This document shows positions 1 through 13,190 of a stretch of 64,000 bases of DNA, piece by piece; the first letter of the stretch is position 1, and each line of letters begins with the position of its first letter. A program made the translations under genes and the position numbers. This stretch comes from Trichobilharzia szidati (taxonomy: Eukaryota; Platyhelminthes; Trematoda; Strigeidida; Schistosomatidae). The stretch is from positions 69,174,416 through 69,238,415 of the forward strand of contig OX235271.1 of assembly GCA_944472155.2 (NCBI GenBank), written 5' to 3'. The notes under the pieces are model-generated. The model did no database searches and was not told the DNA's origin. It was given only the letters and a program-made list of their open reading frames with translations.

Positions 1-218
1 CAATTAGCATTTTATCACTGGGAAGTAGCATGAAGACAAAGTTCGGGTACTTCATTTAAGTCATTATAACACGTTTGTTTATTTGAAGTTTAACTTCCGA
101 AACCGCGACTTCAAACTCATTCTCGTGCACTCCTAGTGTAATGATATAAAAACTTGTATGAGATCACTAAACGAGTTTCCTATTTCCTATTTTTCAGGAA
201 GAAACGCAGACGTGGCAC

Positions 219-381
219 TGTTGGAGGAAGAAGAAGACCGATTGTCGAGACTTGTTATAAATGATAATAAATAACTCTGTACCCGGTCAGTTTAAATCTT
301 GCGTGGTGTAATAAAGACCTTTTCTTCCGCATCTTCGTGTTCTTCCTTCCTTGGCTGTGTCTGTTGTCCGTGAGTGTTACA
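219..381 (+). repeat. Possible 5' LTR of the retrotransposon carrying the gag at 416
   Basis: The segment starts TGTTGG and ends GTTACA, giving the TG...CA ends expected of an LTR. It holds an AT-rich TATA-like stretch near 255 and an AATAAA signal near 309. Directly after it the sequence TTGGTGTCGGAGGTG could be a primer-binding site, and a Gag-like reading frame opens 34 bases later. The 3' LTR is not visible, so the left boundary is a guess; only the position between an AATAAA and a gag start supports the call. Confidence 0.35.
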
Positions 382-415
382 TTGGTGTCGGAGGTGCTCC
401 AAATTCAATTTCGAC

Positions 416-711
416 ATGAAATCCGATTCTACTGATCCTCCTGAAGTCAATTCCAACCACCAAGTCAACCCACCCACTTCAGCCCCAGAACACATTCAAC
501 CGATGCGCGGTCTTCCGATATTGGATACAAATAGCGATTACGAAATGTGGAAAATACGCATGGAATCTGCCCTAACTGGTCTTCCTGCACACGCACAACA
601 CACCCAGCTTATGCTAGCCATGAGTGACGCCGCCCTTCGCCGTGCAATCACTGGGGGCTTTTCCGCACTCAAGCCCATGAGCTACAACTGGCATATTCTC
701 GACGAATGTTT
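416..711 (+). CDS. Gag-like protein of an LTR retrotransposon, N-terminal part cut by assembly gap
   Basis: The frame is open from the ATG at 416 into the gap at 712, giving about 98 residues. It begins MKSDSTDPPEV and has a proline-rich start followed by PILDTNSDYEMWKIRME, then LPAHAQ, LMLAMSDAALRRAI and a tryptophan-containing end (NWHILDECF). This order (a conserved LP.(F/L)D motif, a tryptophan two residues after an acidic or aromatic pair, then a hydrophobic L.D.A.R helix) is typical of capsid regions of Ty3/gypsy-type Gag proteins. Role if intact: capsid assembly for retrotransposition. Protease and polymerase are not visible because of the gap, so the superfamily is not certain. Confidence 0.5.
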
Positions 712-1211
712 NNNNNNNNNNNNNNNNNNNNNNNNNNNNNNNNNNNNNNNNNNNNNNNNNNNNNNNNNNNNNNNNNNNNNNNNNNNNNNNNNNNNNNNNN
801 NNNNNNNNNNNNNNNNNNNNNNNNNNNNNNNNNNNNNNNNNNNNNNNNNNNNNNNNNNNNNNNNNNNNNNNNNNNNNNNNNNNNNNNNNNNNNNNNNNNN
901 NNNNNNNNNNNNNNNNNNNNNNNNNNNNNNNNNNNNNNNNNNNNNNNNNNNNNNNNNNNNNNNNNNNNNNNNNNNNNNNNNNNNNNNNNNNNNNNNNNNN
1001 NNNNNNNNNNNNNNNNNNNNNNNNNNNNNNNNNNNNNNNNNNNNNNNNNNNNNNNNNNNNNNNNNNNNNNNNNNNNNNNNNNNNNNNNNNNNNNNNNNNN
1101 NNNNNNNNNNNNNNNNNNNNNNNNNNNNNNNNNNNNNNNNNNNNNNNNNNNNNNNNNNNNNNNNNNNNNNNNNNNNNNNNNNNNNNNNNNNNNNNNNNNN
1201 NNNNNNNNNNN
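712..1211. other. Assembly gap (500 N)
   Basis: Exactly 500 N, the usual placeholder for an unknown length. It hides the rest of the LTR retrotransposon, the outer end of the first Merlin transposon and, by comparison with 11687-11736, probably the N-terminal tail and promoter of the first histone H4 copy. Confidence 0.99.
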
Positions 1212-1884
1212 TCATTTACCTCTAACGAAGGTACTGATGATGTGTCACAACTGGGTTCTAAGAAGACCAGTAACAGCAACGGCGTATCAGACTGAAATGT
1301 CAGAAGTGTCTGCAGTACAGTGGTACCAATACTGCAGAGACGTGGTGTCGTGGAAAATGAACAGATTGACCCAAGTACTCGGCGGAGTTGGTGTTACTGT
1401 TCATGTGGATGAGACGGTGTTAATAAAAAGGAAATATAATAGAGGGAGAATGACTTCAAATCAACAGTGGGTGTTGGGCATATATGACACCACCCTACAC
1501 AAAGGATATATAGAAGCGATTCCTAATCGCAGTGTGAATGTATTGTTGCCCATTATCCAACGTTTAGTGCTTCCGGGATCAACAATACATACGGATGAGT
1601 GGAGTAGTTACAGTCAATTATCAAATCTCGGCTATATTCATGAAGTTGTCAACCATACAACCGGATTCATAAATCCTTTCAATGGAACTCATACTAATTC
1701 CGTTGAAAGTTTCTGGAGTCATCTCAAAAAACTGATGAGATCGTCGAACGGATCAAGAAATCTAATGATTTACAGTTATCTCGACGAGTTTATGTATAGG
1801 ACTTGGTTTAACATGACTTTTAAGACTCCTATGTCAAATTGGGACGTATTTTTGCAATATATACGAGAACGGTATCCTTTGTAA
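1212..1884 (+). pseudogene. Merlin (IS1595/ISXO2-like) DDE transposase, C-terminal two thirds, 5' part in gap
   Basis: An open frame of about 224 residues follows the gap. It shows the acid triad of Merlin/IS1016-type transposases: VHVDETVLIKRKY (first D), STIHTDEWSSY (second D) and TNSVESFWSHLKK (E). The spacing and the HTDEW...Y and N..VE..WS.LK motifs are diagnostic. It would cut and paste its own terminal repeats. This is the best preserved of the four transposase copies here: the other three carry extra short duplications (for example ACCA or TCGTTG) or homopolymer shifts. The zinc-ribbon N-terminus expected upstream is hidden in the gap, so activity cannot be judged. Confidence 0.85.
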
Positions 1885-2315
1885 CTATTTTTTAACATTG
1901 CTTTACTTGTGTATAAACGATTTACTAAAATTATGCGCCGTTGATTTTAAGCCTTCTGATCGGTTAGCGTTGTCCTTTTCAAGGTCATTTGTCCGTTCGT
2001 AAGGTAGTTTCCGTTTGGGCTGCTAAAGTTTAGAGTCACCCGGCGCATAACTTTAATAAATCGTTTATACACAAGTAAAGCAATGTTAAAAAATAGTTAC
2101 AAAGGATACCGTTCTCGTATATATTGCAAAAAAAACGTCCCAATTTGACATAGGAGTCTTAAAAGTCATGTTAAACCAAGTCCTATACATAAACTCGTCG
2201 AGATAACTGTAAATCATTAGATTTCTTGATCCGTTCAACGACAACGATCTCATCAGTTTTTTGAGATGACTCCAGAAACTTTCAATGGAATTAGTATGAG
2301 TTCCATTGAAAGGAT

Positions 2316-3380
<1,065 letters not shown>

Positions 3381-3457
3381 TTTTCTCAGTGTACTTGATG
3401 TGTGTGTTGGGTTGGATGTTTTGTGACCAGTGACTGGTCCGACCGAGAACGAATCAA

Positions 3458-3473
3458 GGTCCTTTTTAGGACC
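3458..3473 (+). promoter_or_regulatory. Histone mRNA 3' stem-loop of H4 copy 1
   Basis: GGTCCTTTTTAGGACC forms a perfect 6-bp stem with a TTTT loop, 77 bases after the H4 stop. This is the stem-loop that directs 3' processing of replication-dependent, non-polyadenylated histone mRNAs. It confirms the upstream body derives from a genuine histone gene, not a processed copy. Confidence 0.85.
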
Positions 3474-5576
3474 ACCATATTTTGGTTTGCTATCACTATT
3501 ATATGTGTTGTTTGCTTTTAAATTGAAAGCTGCTAAGTGGGATAGTGGGTTATGATTTAAGGTTGTATGCATCAGTAATTTTATTTACGCAAATAGAAAG
3601 GTAAGGAGGAGTATTTTCGTCTCATCTAGGAGGGACCTTTCTGTAGAAATCTTCATAAAGTCAGTCATTGTGTAAATCGACTATGAATGCACTTTATACG
3701 AGTACATTTATATGCTGTTGATGCATTACTTGTGACAGAAACAGTTGAAGTATTCTCAAAAAGGAGGATTAGAATTTCACGAATATCAAAAAAATGCGAA
3801 AAAGTGGACGTATGTATGTATATGTCGCAGATCAGGAGTTAGCAGATGACCTGGGACCACCACTCCAGATGGAAATAGGAATAGAGCCGAGCATTTGTAT
3901 GATTCCGAATAGCAAATGCAGCTGATTAAAATACACAGTATGGTGTTCAATTCTTGCTTATTCCTCAATCATACAAGCTATTAACATAGCAATCTGAATT
4001 CGTTTAAACAGAAACTCGCATATCTTAACTTAACATGCATGTTGTCTCCATTCCTATCTTACACTTGTTCTGATTCTCAACCTTAGAAACCTGAAAAATC
4101 ACGTCTGCAGGAAGTTAGTGGTGAGAATTCGACGTGTTCAGTTATGCCCAGTCGATTGAGGTCTCTCTTCGTGGTTTAGCATTGTTTATCTTGACAGTAT
4201 AGAAGAATAATAATGATAATAATAAGCAGTAATACCTTCTGGTTTGTCGAAATACACACCTCCCATCGCCTATATAATATGTCAGGTTGGTTCCAATCTC
4301 ATAATGTTTCAAAGGAACAGTCAATAAGTCCACAATCCAAGGGATTGATCATCTCCTCATTTGTCAAGGCTCTGAATTACATCAATTCGTCTATGCATGG
4401 AATAAAGATTTCAATTTGAAATTATTCACATCGATAGTAGTATGTCGCCACTCAGATATAAGTTAGATAGGTATCGTAGTCGTAGTCACTACCAAGGATC
4501 AACGAAATCACCGTGAATAATCGATCTGATCGCTAACCTTCAAACACAATTCATTAATCGAACATGGCTACATGTGACACCATGAGAAAGTAGGATATGC
4601 TTTGTGCAGAGCATCAGAATTTTTTATTTCTTGTAAATCGCTCTCATTGTATATGTCTTACGAAAATAAAGTTTGCTACAAACTGTATACCAGCTCTCAT
4701 TAGAAAACTTCGATCGGTCATCCAAGGTCATTTCGTTTCCCTTTGGCCGTGGAATGTCATACACGTGCATGTCGTGGATTCTCATCTAACTGCTATCAGA
4801 TATAAGAGAGTTTTCCATAGTTATTTGCCATTTCGACTATACCAAACACTTCGTTTCACTAATATACAACAAGGTTAAACCAAGAGTCATAAGTGAAGAC
4901 ATCTAGGCAAGTATTACTAGCAAACCTGAACTTAAAATTCAGCAAACGACACAGGCATTGGTTAAGTAAGTGTTCAGTGATTAACAAGCAAGACACCTAA
5001 AGGCAAATGTACATGTATTACAATGGTAAATATTCAGTAGGAATTGTGAGAGAATAAATATGGTTGTGGCAATTTGTGTGTCAACAAATTAGCCAAAAAT
5101 ATCACTTGTACCTAATTCCATCTGCTTCTTTGCTCTCACTGACTGTCACTTGTGTTGTATTGACAGTAAACAGTAGCTTAACTGGCTATCTGGATTTCAA
5201 AACTGCCTGACAGATCGAGACTGAAACAGTCAGAGACAGGTACAGCATTTCGATTACTTTTCAAGTGTCCAAAGATATTAGTAGTCTTACACTTTTGTTC
5301 TCATGATTAAAATAGTCGACATGGGAAGTTCTCTTCAGTTACTGTTTGTAATTCATCGTCACGTTATCCATTCGTTTAAGCATGGTTTATCACTAGTGTG
5401 GTTCGTGTAGGATAGCCATAGGTCTGTGTCCCAGTGTGGTTAGTCAATCCTAAGTATTATGAGTCATACCAGTAGTGTGGGATCCCTTAAATTTTTGTAT
5501 TTGAGTGGTAATGAATAGGTAGACAGGGCTGTAAGACTAGTATATTAACTCACTATACAATATACCACTTGGTAGT

Positions 5577-5804
5577 TTTTTTCCTTCATTTTCCCCGGTG
5601 GAGCATAGGAATTCAACCTAGTGGCATGAAGTTTATGTAGCAGTGTTTATTTTACAGGATGGGGTTGCTAGCCTCATGCCCAACCTTTCCTCTTCACCAG
5701 CATTATTTCTGGTTTAGCGAGGTAAAGGGGTGCGCCGGCCGGGGATCGAACCCCGGACAAAGTGCTTGGTCGGCGAGCATCCTAACCGCTATGACACCGA
5801 CGCA
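5577..5804 (-). mobile_element. tRNA-headed SINE, long-body subtype
   Basis: Read on the minus strand, the element starts with a tRNA-like head (about 5731-5804) with a 7-bp acceptor-type stem, an A-box-like region with AGCGGTTAGG and a perfect B box (GGTTCGATCCC). The head is followed by a body containing AGCGAGGTAA in reverse and a T-rich 3' end on the plus side. The copy at 29304-29541 has the same body. It sits at the inner edge of the left inverted-repeat arm and is absent from the right arm, so it inserted after the duplication or marks its edge. Confidence 0.75.
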
Positions 5805-5932
5805 CATGGTAGTCCATTCCAGTTATTATGGCTTGACAAATCAATTTGGAGAATGTTTGATTAGTAGGTAGGACTTTAGAATTATTGTAGCAAACGTATC
5901 CATAAGATGATGTTTGTTGATGGTACCGCTTA
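5805..5932. other. Unassigned spacer sequence
   Basis: Short stretch between two SINEs, inside the inverted-repeat spacer. I see no gene or repeat signature. Confidence 0.4.
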
Positions 5933-6117
5933 TTTTTTTTATTATAGCTTGATTCCACACAGTACTTTTGGTAGAAGTATGGAGTTTTCAGCATGTGATA
6001 TCAGTAGTCCAAATTTAGGAGGCCGACCAATGATATCAGGTGTGCGTCGACAGGGGATCGAACCTCTGACCATGTGCATAGTTGGCGAGAGTCCTAACCG
6101 CTGTGCCACCGGCGTAC
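5933..6117 (-). mobile_element. tRNA-headed SINE, short-body subtype
   Basis: Minus-strand order: tRNA-like head (about 6043-6117, B box GGTTCGATCCC), then a body, then a 3' tail that on the plus strand reads TAGCTTGATTCCACACAGTA next to an A/T-rich end. Copies at 43431, 46018 and 52850 share the same architecture. The tail resembles the 3' end of the LINE at 37661. Confidence 0.8.
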
Positions 6118-6123
6118 AAGCAC

Positions 6124-6194
6124 TCCCGTGCCGGGAGTTGAACTCGGGCCGCCTGGGTGAAAGCCAGGAATCCTAACCGCTAGAAAACACGGGA
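6124..6194 (-). tRNA. tRNA-Glu (anticodon UUC), possibly a pseudogene
   Basis: On the minus strand the 71 bases fold as a tRNA: perfect 7-bp acceptor stem (TCCCGTG/CACGGGA), D-loop AGCGGTTAGG, anticodon stem CCTGG/CCAGG with loop CTTTCAC (anticodon TTC), and T-loop TTCAACT. The sequence closely follows canonical eukaryotic tRNA-Glu. Two flaws are visible: a T-T mismatch at the base of the D stem and one A-C mismatch in the T stem, and the B box reads AGTTCAACTCC instead of GGTTCGACTCC. It lies 7 bases from a tRNA-SINE head, so an origin as a retroposed or decayed copy is possible. Confidence 0.7.
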
Positions 6195-6414
6195 TTGAGA
6201 AAGTATCTCCTTAAAAATGAAGCGGATTTGTTGTCGCGGAAATTTTTCCACGCTCACAAATTTATTTATTCTTCCCCAACATTAGATGCAAGCCGATTGA
6301 ACTCATCTTTTTTTGCAGTGAGATTACCACGTTGAGATGTCCCTTTCTTCCACTTACTTCCAGTGGTGCTCGTCGGTTCAGTATCTTTTTGTATAAATTT
6401 AACTTTATTGATAG

Positions 6415-6592
6415 TATGCATAAATCTGTGTCGTGCGACATTGATAGACATTCAGATTGTGAAGTTTGTTCATTGTTACTGTCAACACTGGTTGACAGTT
6501 TAGGTCAGCAACCAACCTCTGGTGGATTTAAGCCAGGAGAATTGACAGAATTATTTTCTGCATTGACAGAGTATTTTGATCCTGAATCATGA
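6415..6592 (+). CDS. Possible terminal coding exon of an unrecognised host gene
   Basis: A T-rich tract ending TTTATTGATAG (6405-6414) could be a splice acceptor. After it an open frame of 58 residues runs from ATG 6416 to TGA 6590-6592. It reads as a real protein rather than random translation: a Cys/His-rich start (CDIDRHSDCEVC) and an amphipathic end (ELTELFSALTEYFDPES). I do not recognise the family. Against it: no convincing upstream exon, and the flanks are SINEs. It lies in the unique spacer of the giant inverted repeat. Confidence 0.3.
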
Positions 6593-7296
6593 CAGTAGAC
6601 TTGAAGCTGTTGTTTAACTATATGAAGTCTTGAGATTTAGCGAAATTATTAGCATCAAGTGAGTGCCGGCATTTGGACTGTGAGGAGATTTTTCGTCAGT
6701 GTTTACATTCACAGGGCAGAAATTCCTATCTCAGAACAGATGTAATCCTTCTCCCTAGATGCTTGTATCGTTCGAGCACTGTATATATAGGTATGTTTTC
6801 TGTTGTAAGAGTGTTATACGCTTTATAACCGCTATAGCCATGTAGTCAATCAGGTTACTTCTGTTTTTGTTAAACTATGTGGTAAAGTTCTCAATTGTTC
6901 ACTCCAAAGTTAGGCTGACAGGCCTAAATTTTTCTATCCAAAGCCTGTTTGTCGTCAGTTTCCCAACATCCTTCTTCTTTATTATAACTATTGTGTTATC
7001 AGCATATCATCAGAATCATATTACTAACGATATTACTGGTTTAATTGGATTTTCTTCCTATGATTTCAATGAAGTCCGCTCTTATTAGTCTGTGCCCCGT
7101 TGACGTCTGTGCTGATTTAATCTTTGATGGATGTGACACAGCGATAAAATACATCACGACACCAATGAAGGTACAATCATAGAAGACACTTCTACATTGA
7201 TTATTAATAACCAATATTTATGAAATTATATTTGTAAAATCTCAGCGAAATTGAAATGATTAATTCCAAGGTTTCGTTCAGCAATCTGGTCTGAAC
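6593..7296. other. Remainder of the inverted-repeat spacer, no gene seen
   Basis: AT-rich sequence with a 73-residue open frame at 6867-7088 that shows only hydrophobic low-complexity character. No repeat-family or gene signature is visible to me. Confidence 0.4.
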
Positions 7297-9069
7297 TACT
7301 TCAGGTGGTATATTGTATGGCGGGTAAGTGTACTAGTATCACAGTCCTGTTTATCCTTAAATTGCCATTTGAAAACAAAAGTTTAAGGGATCCCACACTA
7401 CTGGTATGACTCATAATACTTAGGATTGACTAACCACACTGGGACACAGACCTATGGCTATCCTACACGAACCACACTAGTGATAAACCATGCTTAAACG
7501 AATGGATAACGTGACGATGAATTACAAACAGTAACTGAAGAGAACTTCCCATGTCGACTATTTTAATCATGAGAACAAAAGAGTAAGACTACTAATATCT
7601 TTGGACACTTGAAAAGTAATCGAAATGCTGTACCTGTCTCTGACTGTTTCAGTCTCGGTCTGTCAGGCAGTTTTGAAATCCAGATAGCCAGTTAAGCTAC
7701 TGTTTACTGTCAATACAACACAAGTGACAGTCAGTGAGAGCAAGGAAGCAGATGGAATTAGGTACAAGTGATATTTTTGGCTAATTTGTTGACACACAAA
7801 TTGCCACAACCATATTTATTCTCTCACAATTCCTACTGAATATTTACCATTGTAATACATGTACATTTGCCTTTAAGTGTCTTGCTTGTTAATCGCTGAA
7901 CACTTACTTAACCAATGCCTGTGTCGTTTGCTGAATTTTAAGTTCAGGTTTGCTAGTAATACTTGCCTAGATGTCTTCACTTGTGACTCTTGGTTTAACC
8001 TTGTTGTATATTAGTGAAACGTAGTGTTTGGTATAGTCGAAATGGCAAATAACTATGGAAAACTCTCTTATATCTGATAGCAGTTAGATGAGAATCCACG
8101 ACATGCACGTGTATGACATTCCACGGCCAAAGGGAAACGAAATGACATTGGATGACCGATCGAAGTAGTGTCATGAGAGCTTGGGTACATTGTGTGGCAA
8201 ATTTTATTTGCGTAAGATATATACCCTAAGAATGATTTACGGGGAATATTAGCCTCTGATTCTCTGCATAAAGCATATCTGACTTTCTCATAGTATCATA
8301 TAAAGCCATGTTCGATTACTGAATTCGTTTGGGAAGGTCAGGGATCAGATCGATTATTCACGGTGATTTCGTTGATCCTTGGTAGTGACTACGACTACGA
8401 TACCTATCTAACTTATATCTGAGTGGCGACATACTACTATCGATGTGAATAATTTCAAATTGAAATCTTTATTCCATGCATAGACGAATTGATGTAATTC
8501 AGAGCCTTGACAAATGAGGAGATGATCAATCCCTTGGATTGTGGACTTATTGACTGTTCCTTTGAAACATTATGAGATTGGAACCAACCTGACATATTAT
8601 ATAGGCGATGGGAGGTGTGTATTTCGACAAACCAGAAGGTATTACTGCTTATTATTATCATTATTATTCTTCTATACTGTCAAGATAAACAATGCTAAAC
8701 CACGAAGAGAGACCTCAATCGACTGGGCATAACTGAACACGTCGAATTCTCACCACTAACTTCCTGCAGACGTGATTTTTCAGGTTTCTAAGGTTGAGAA
8801 TCAGAACAAGTGTAAGATAGGAATGGAGACAACATGCATGTTAAGTGAAGATGTGCGAGTTTCTGTTTAAACGAATTCAGATTGCTATGTTAATAGCTTG
8901 TATGATTGAGGAATAAGCAGGAATTGAACACCATACTGCGTAGTTTACTATCCGGAATCATACCAATGCTCGATACTAGTCCTAAAAATCACAACCCACC
9001 GTCCCACTAAGCAGCTTTCAACTTAAAACAAACAACGCAAACAATAATGATAGCAAACCAAAATATGGT

Positions 9070-9085
9070 GGTCCTAAAAAGGACC
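9070..9085 (-). promoter_or_regulatory. Histone mRNA 3' stem-loop of H4 copy 2
   Basis: Same GGTCCT/AGGACC stem and four-base loop as at 3458-3473, here on the minus strand 77 bases after the H4 stop. The stem is unmutated although the coding part of this copy has decayed. Confidence 0.85.
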
Positions 9086-9162
9086 TTGATTCGTTCTCGG
9101 TCGGACCAGTCACTGGTCACAAAACATCCAACCCAACACACACATCAATTACACTGAGAAAA

Positions 9163-10462
<1,300 letters not shown>

Positions 10463-10881
10463 CATTGCTTTACTTGTGTATAAACGATTTATTAAAGTTA
10501 TGCGCCGGGTGACTCTAAACTTTAGCAGCCCAAACGGAAACTACCTTACGAACGGACAAATGACCTTGAAAAGGACAACGCTAACCGATCAGAAGGCTTA
10601 AAATCAACGGCGCATAATTTTAGTAAATCGTTTATGTACAAGTAAAGCAATGTTAAAAATTAGTTACAAAGGATACCGTTCTCGTATATATTGCAAAAAT
10701 ACGTCCCAATTTGACATAGGAGTCTTAAAAGTCATGTTAAACCAAGTCCTATACATAAACTCGTCGAGATAACTGTAAATCATTAGATTTCTTGATCCGT
10801 TCAACGACAACGATCTCATCAGTTTTTTGAGATGACTCCAGAAACTTTCAATGGAATTAGTATGAGTTCCATTGAAAGGAT

Positions 10882-11589
10882 TTATGAATCCGGTTGTATG
10901 GTTGACAACTTCATGAATATAATATAGCCGAGATTTGATAATTGACTGTAACTACTCCACTCATCCGTATGTATTGTTGATCCCGGAAGCACTAAACGTT
11001 GTATAATGGGCAACAATACATTCGCACTGCGATTAGGAATCGCTTCTATATATCCTTTGTGTAGGGTGGTGTCATATATGCCCAACACCCACTGTTGATT
11101 TGAAGTCATTCTCCCTCTATTATTATATTTCCTTTTTATTAACACCGTCTCATCCACATGAACAGTAACACCAACTCCGCCGAGTACTTGGGTCAATCTG
11201 TTCATTTTCCACGACACCACGTCTCTGCAGTATTGGTTGGTACCACTGTACTGCAGAAACTTCTGACATTTCAGTCTCCTCATATGCCGTTGCTGTTACT
11301 GGTCTTCTTAGAAGCCAGTTGTGACACATCATCAGTATCTTCGTTAGAGGTAAATGAGATTTCGAGAAAAATGTATCTAAGGAATCTATAAACTAAAAAA
11401 TAACGACATACCCCCTCGGACCGATTTTCTGCATCTGCACTCCCTGCAACGGTAAACATAACCGTCGATGCATCTCGTGTATCTTTGTATATGCATTACA
11501 CCTCGGCACTGGCAAGTTTTCGATCTCGCTATCAGCCCGTTCTCTAAACAGTAATCAAAAACAAACTCTGGAGCGAATTTGCACCGCAA
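10882..11589 (-). pseudogene. Merlin transposase, right arm of copy 2, frameshifted
   Basis: Mirror of the previous copy: zinc ribbon at 11386-11589 and catalytic segment at 10882-11283 with the first two catalytic aspartates (HVDETV, HTDEWSSY). The E-containing segment is put out of frame near 10916 by the same AT duplication seen at 2350. It is non-functional as read. Confidence 0.8.
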
Positions 11590-11686
11590 ACGATGTACAG
11601 CGTCAATTGCGAGTCAGATGATTGCCCGCTCAAGGTCATTCATCCGTCCTCAAGGTTGTTTTGTGCTGCTAAAGTTTACAGTCACT

Positions 11687-11736
11687 ATGGCTCCTCCTTT
11701 TCCCAATCCCTTACTGCCTTAACCACGACCAGGCGT
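11687..11736 (-). pseudogene. N-terminal tail of histone H4 copy 2, outside the transposon
   Basis: On the minus strand this reads as the H4 start with damage: the start codon is ACG, residue 1 is P, then GRG, then K5 replaced by TAA, S for G7, and KGLGKGGA to the transposon end. Together with 9163-9432 it reconstitutes an H4 gene split between G13-A15. It shows where the first 13 residues of the gene went, and that this copy cannot start or read through. Confidence 0.9.
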
Positions 11737-12310
11737 GGTTCAAGCGAATGACTCGACGAGAACTGACACGAGGCGACGACTGTTGCCGCCAAGGCATTTG
11801 GGTGTACTACATCGTGTCACTCAGAAAGTTGAGCCACATTTCCTCCAATGATATTTGTCTACTATTTGATGGCAAGGTCGATGGATTTGGGTAGGGTGAG
11901 GTGAAATTCGTGTTGTCTATTGGTTAGATGAGAGGAAGGATGCATGGGTGGGTGTGTAGGTCAGAGCGTTTATAGTGGCTGTATTTGGTAAGTGAATAGA
12001 ACTGTGTTTGAGAGTTGAACGACGTTAATTTTCTTCAATCATATTTGTGTATTGTTTTTGAGACCAAAAGGTCACAGATCACGAGTGATTTGAGGTCAAA
12101 TGTTTGAGGTTTTTGGATGTCTAATATTTGTGAGGGGTAGAAATTTCTGCTTAGCTAAGAAGAACAAAGAAATGTTTTTGTGTGACTGAAGTTAATTGTT
12201 GTGAATTGTAACACAATGTTTTAACAATGTTATAATGGTAAAGAACCTGGTCGACTAGAGATTAAACTGGTGAAGGCTATTTTGCGAAATAGCTCTTACC
12301 TATGAATTAG
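11737..12310. other. Former H4 upstream region and unassigned sequence
   Basis: The first part should be the promoter side of H4 copy 2, but I see no clear TATA box or CCAAT box. No gene signature in the rest. Confidence 0.4.
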
Positions 12311-12385
12311 GACAGTGTCAATGCCTTGAATGGAGTGTATGAGGCAATTTTAAAGCAAACTAATGTTGACAAGGTTGTTAATGGT
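12311..12385 (+). repeat. 75-bp direct repeat, copy 1
   Basis: Contains GTCAATGCCTTGAATGGAGT and GACAAGGTTGTTAATGGT. A second copy in the same orientation is at 17852-17930 with only a few differences. The two copies bracket the MULE gene and about 5.5 kb of sequence. Confidence 0.75.
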
Positions 12386-12399
12386 ATGTCTGCAAGTCT

Positions 12400-12685
12400 T
12401 TGTTTATGGCATAGATGCATTCACTCTGTGTAATCTCACGTATCTATTTAACTCATGTTGTCACTATTTATTCTCCCTCAAATTTTCGCTTGTTAAACTT
12501 CCATTTAGTTTTATGTCTCTACCTTTGTGTGGTGCACGGAATGTGGTAAACTGAACAGTTGGACTTCTTTGCGAAGTCATACTGAAAGTCAGACAGAATG
12601 ACACAGGCTATGCATAACTAAATGCGAAACACTGAATAATGGTCTCCAGAATGTCAACAAATAATATTTGCAGTTCTTAATTTTG
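12400..12685 (+). repeat. Diverged dispersed repeat, copy 1
   Basis: Shares a collinear 280-bp block with 14005-14300, including ATGCATTCACTCTGTGTAAT, a CTACCTTTGTGTG block and an AATGTCAACAAAT block. Clearly below 80 percent identity by eye. No coding function is recognised. Confidence 0.6.
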
Positions 12686-12879
12686 TTCTTTGCTAAATGA
12701 CAAATAAATACCTTTCAGTAACCTCTTCATCCACCCGGGATTCATCTCCTACTTTGCAAGTGTTCTTTGTGCTTTATCACTTTTGTGCTAAGCTTTCAGT
12801 TATTCAGCATATGCCATTGTTGACTAAGGACCTAGATGACATTAGTTCAGTAAGGTTTCGGTCGCGCAAACACGAGTCC

Positions 12880-13190
12880 TGTGCAGGTGATTGGTTGCAT
12901 TATCATTTCTCAAATGGTATACAGCATACTGTATATTAGGGTAAATCTTCCGCCTTGCTTGCTGAAGGTTGTGTTCCTCAGGGTACCGTTATCTCTCCTT
13001 TTCTTTTTTCTCTCTCGTCTTACATGGCTTTTCTCTTTCTAATGAGAGCAACTTTGTCAAATACGCCGGTTATCTGACCGTCTCACTTCTTGTCATGTCC
13101 CAATGTGTCACCAGGAGGACTTTATTTTTGAGTTTATTCGTATATATACTATTGCGCATCGAGTTGCACTGCTATTCCGCATGTAGCAAA
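12880..13190 (+). pseudogene. CR1-like LINE remnant (reverse transcriptase)
   Basis: Broken translation gives DWLHYHFSNGIQHTVY, then a stop, then GCVPQGTVISPFLFS (motif B) and NFVKYAGYLTVSLLV (motif C, YADD changed to YAGY). Each segment lines up with the full LINE protein at 37965-40769 in the same order. Old and inactive. Confidence 0.75.

Noticed and set aside
682..1279. Long open frames spanning the first gap
   Set aside because: They are open only because N was translated as X.
4142..4419. Two mirrored open frames, repeated at 8455-8732
   Set aside because: Identical in both arms only because the arms are inverted copies; overlapping frames on opposite strands with no recognisable domain.
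5731..5804. Independent tRNA gene
   Set aside because: The tRNA-like block is the head of a SINE present in several copies with a shared body; the anticodon region does not form a normal seven-base loop.
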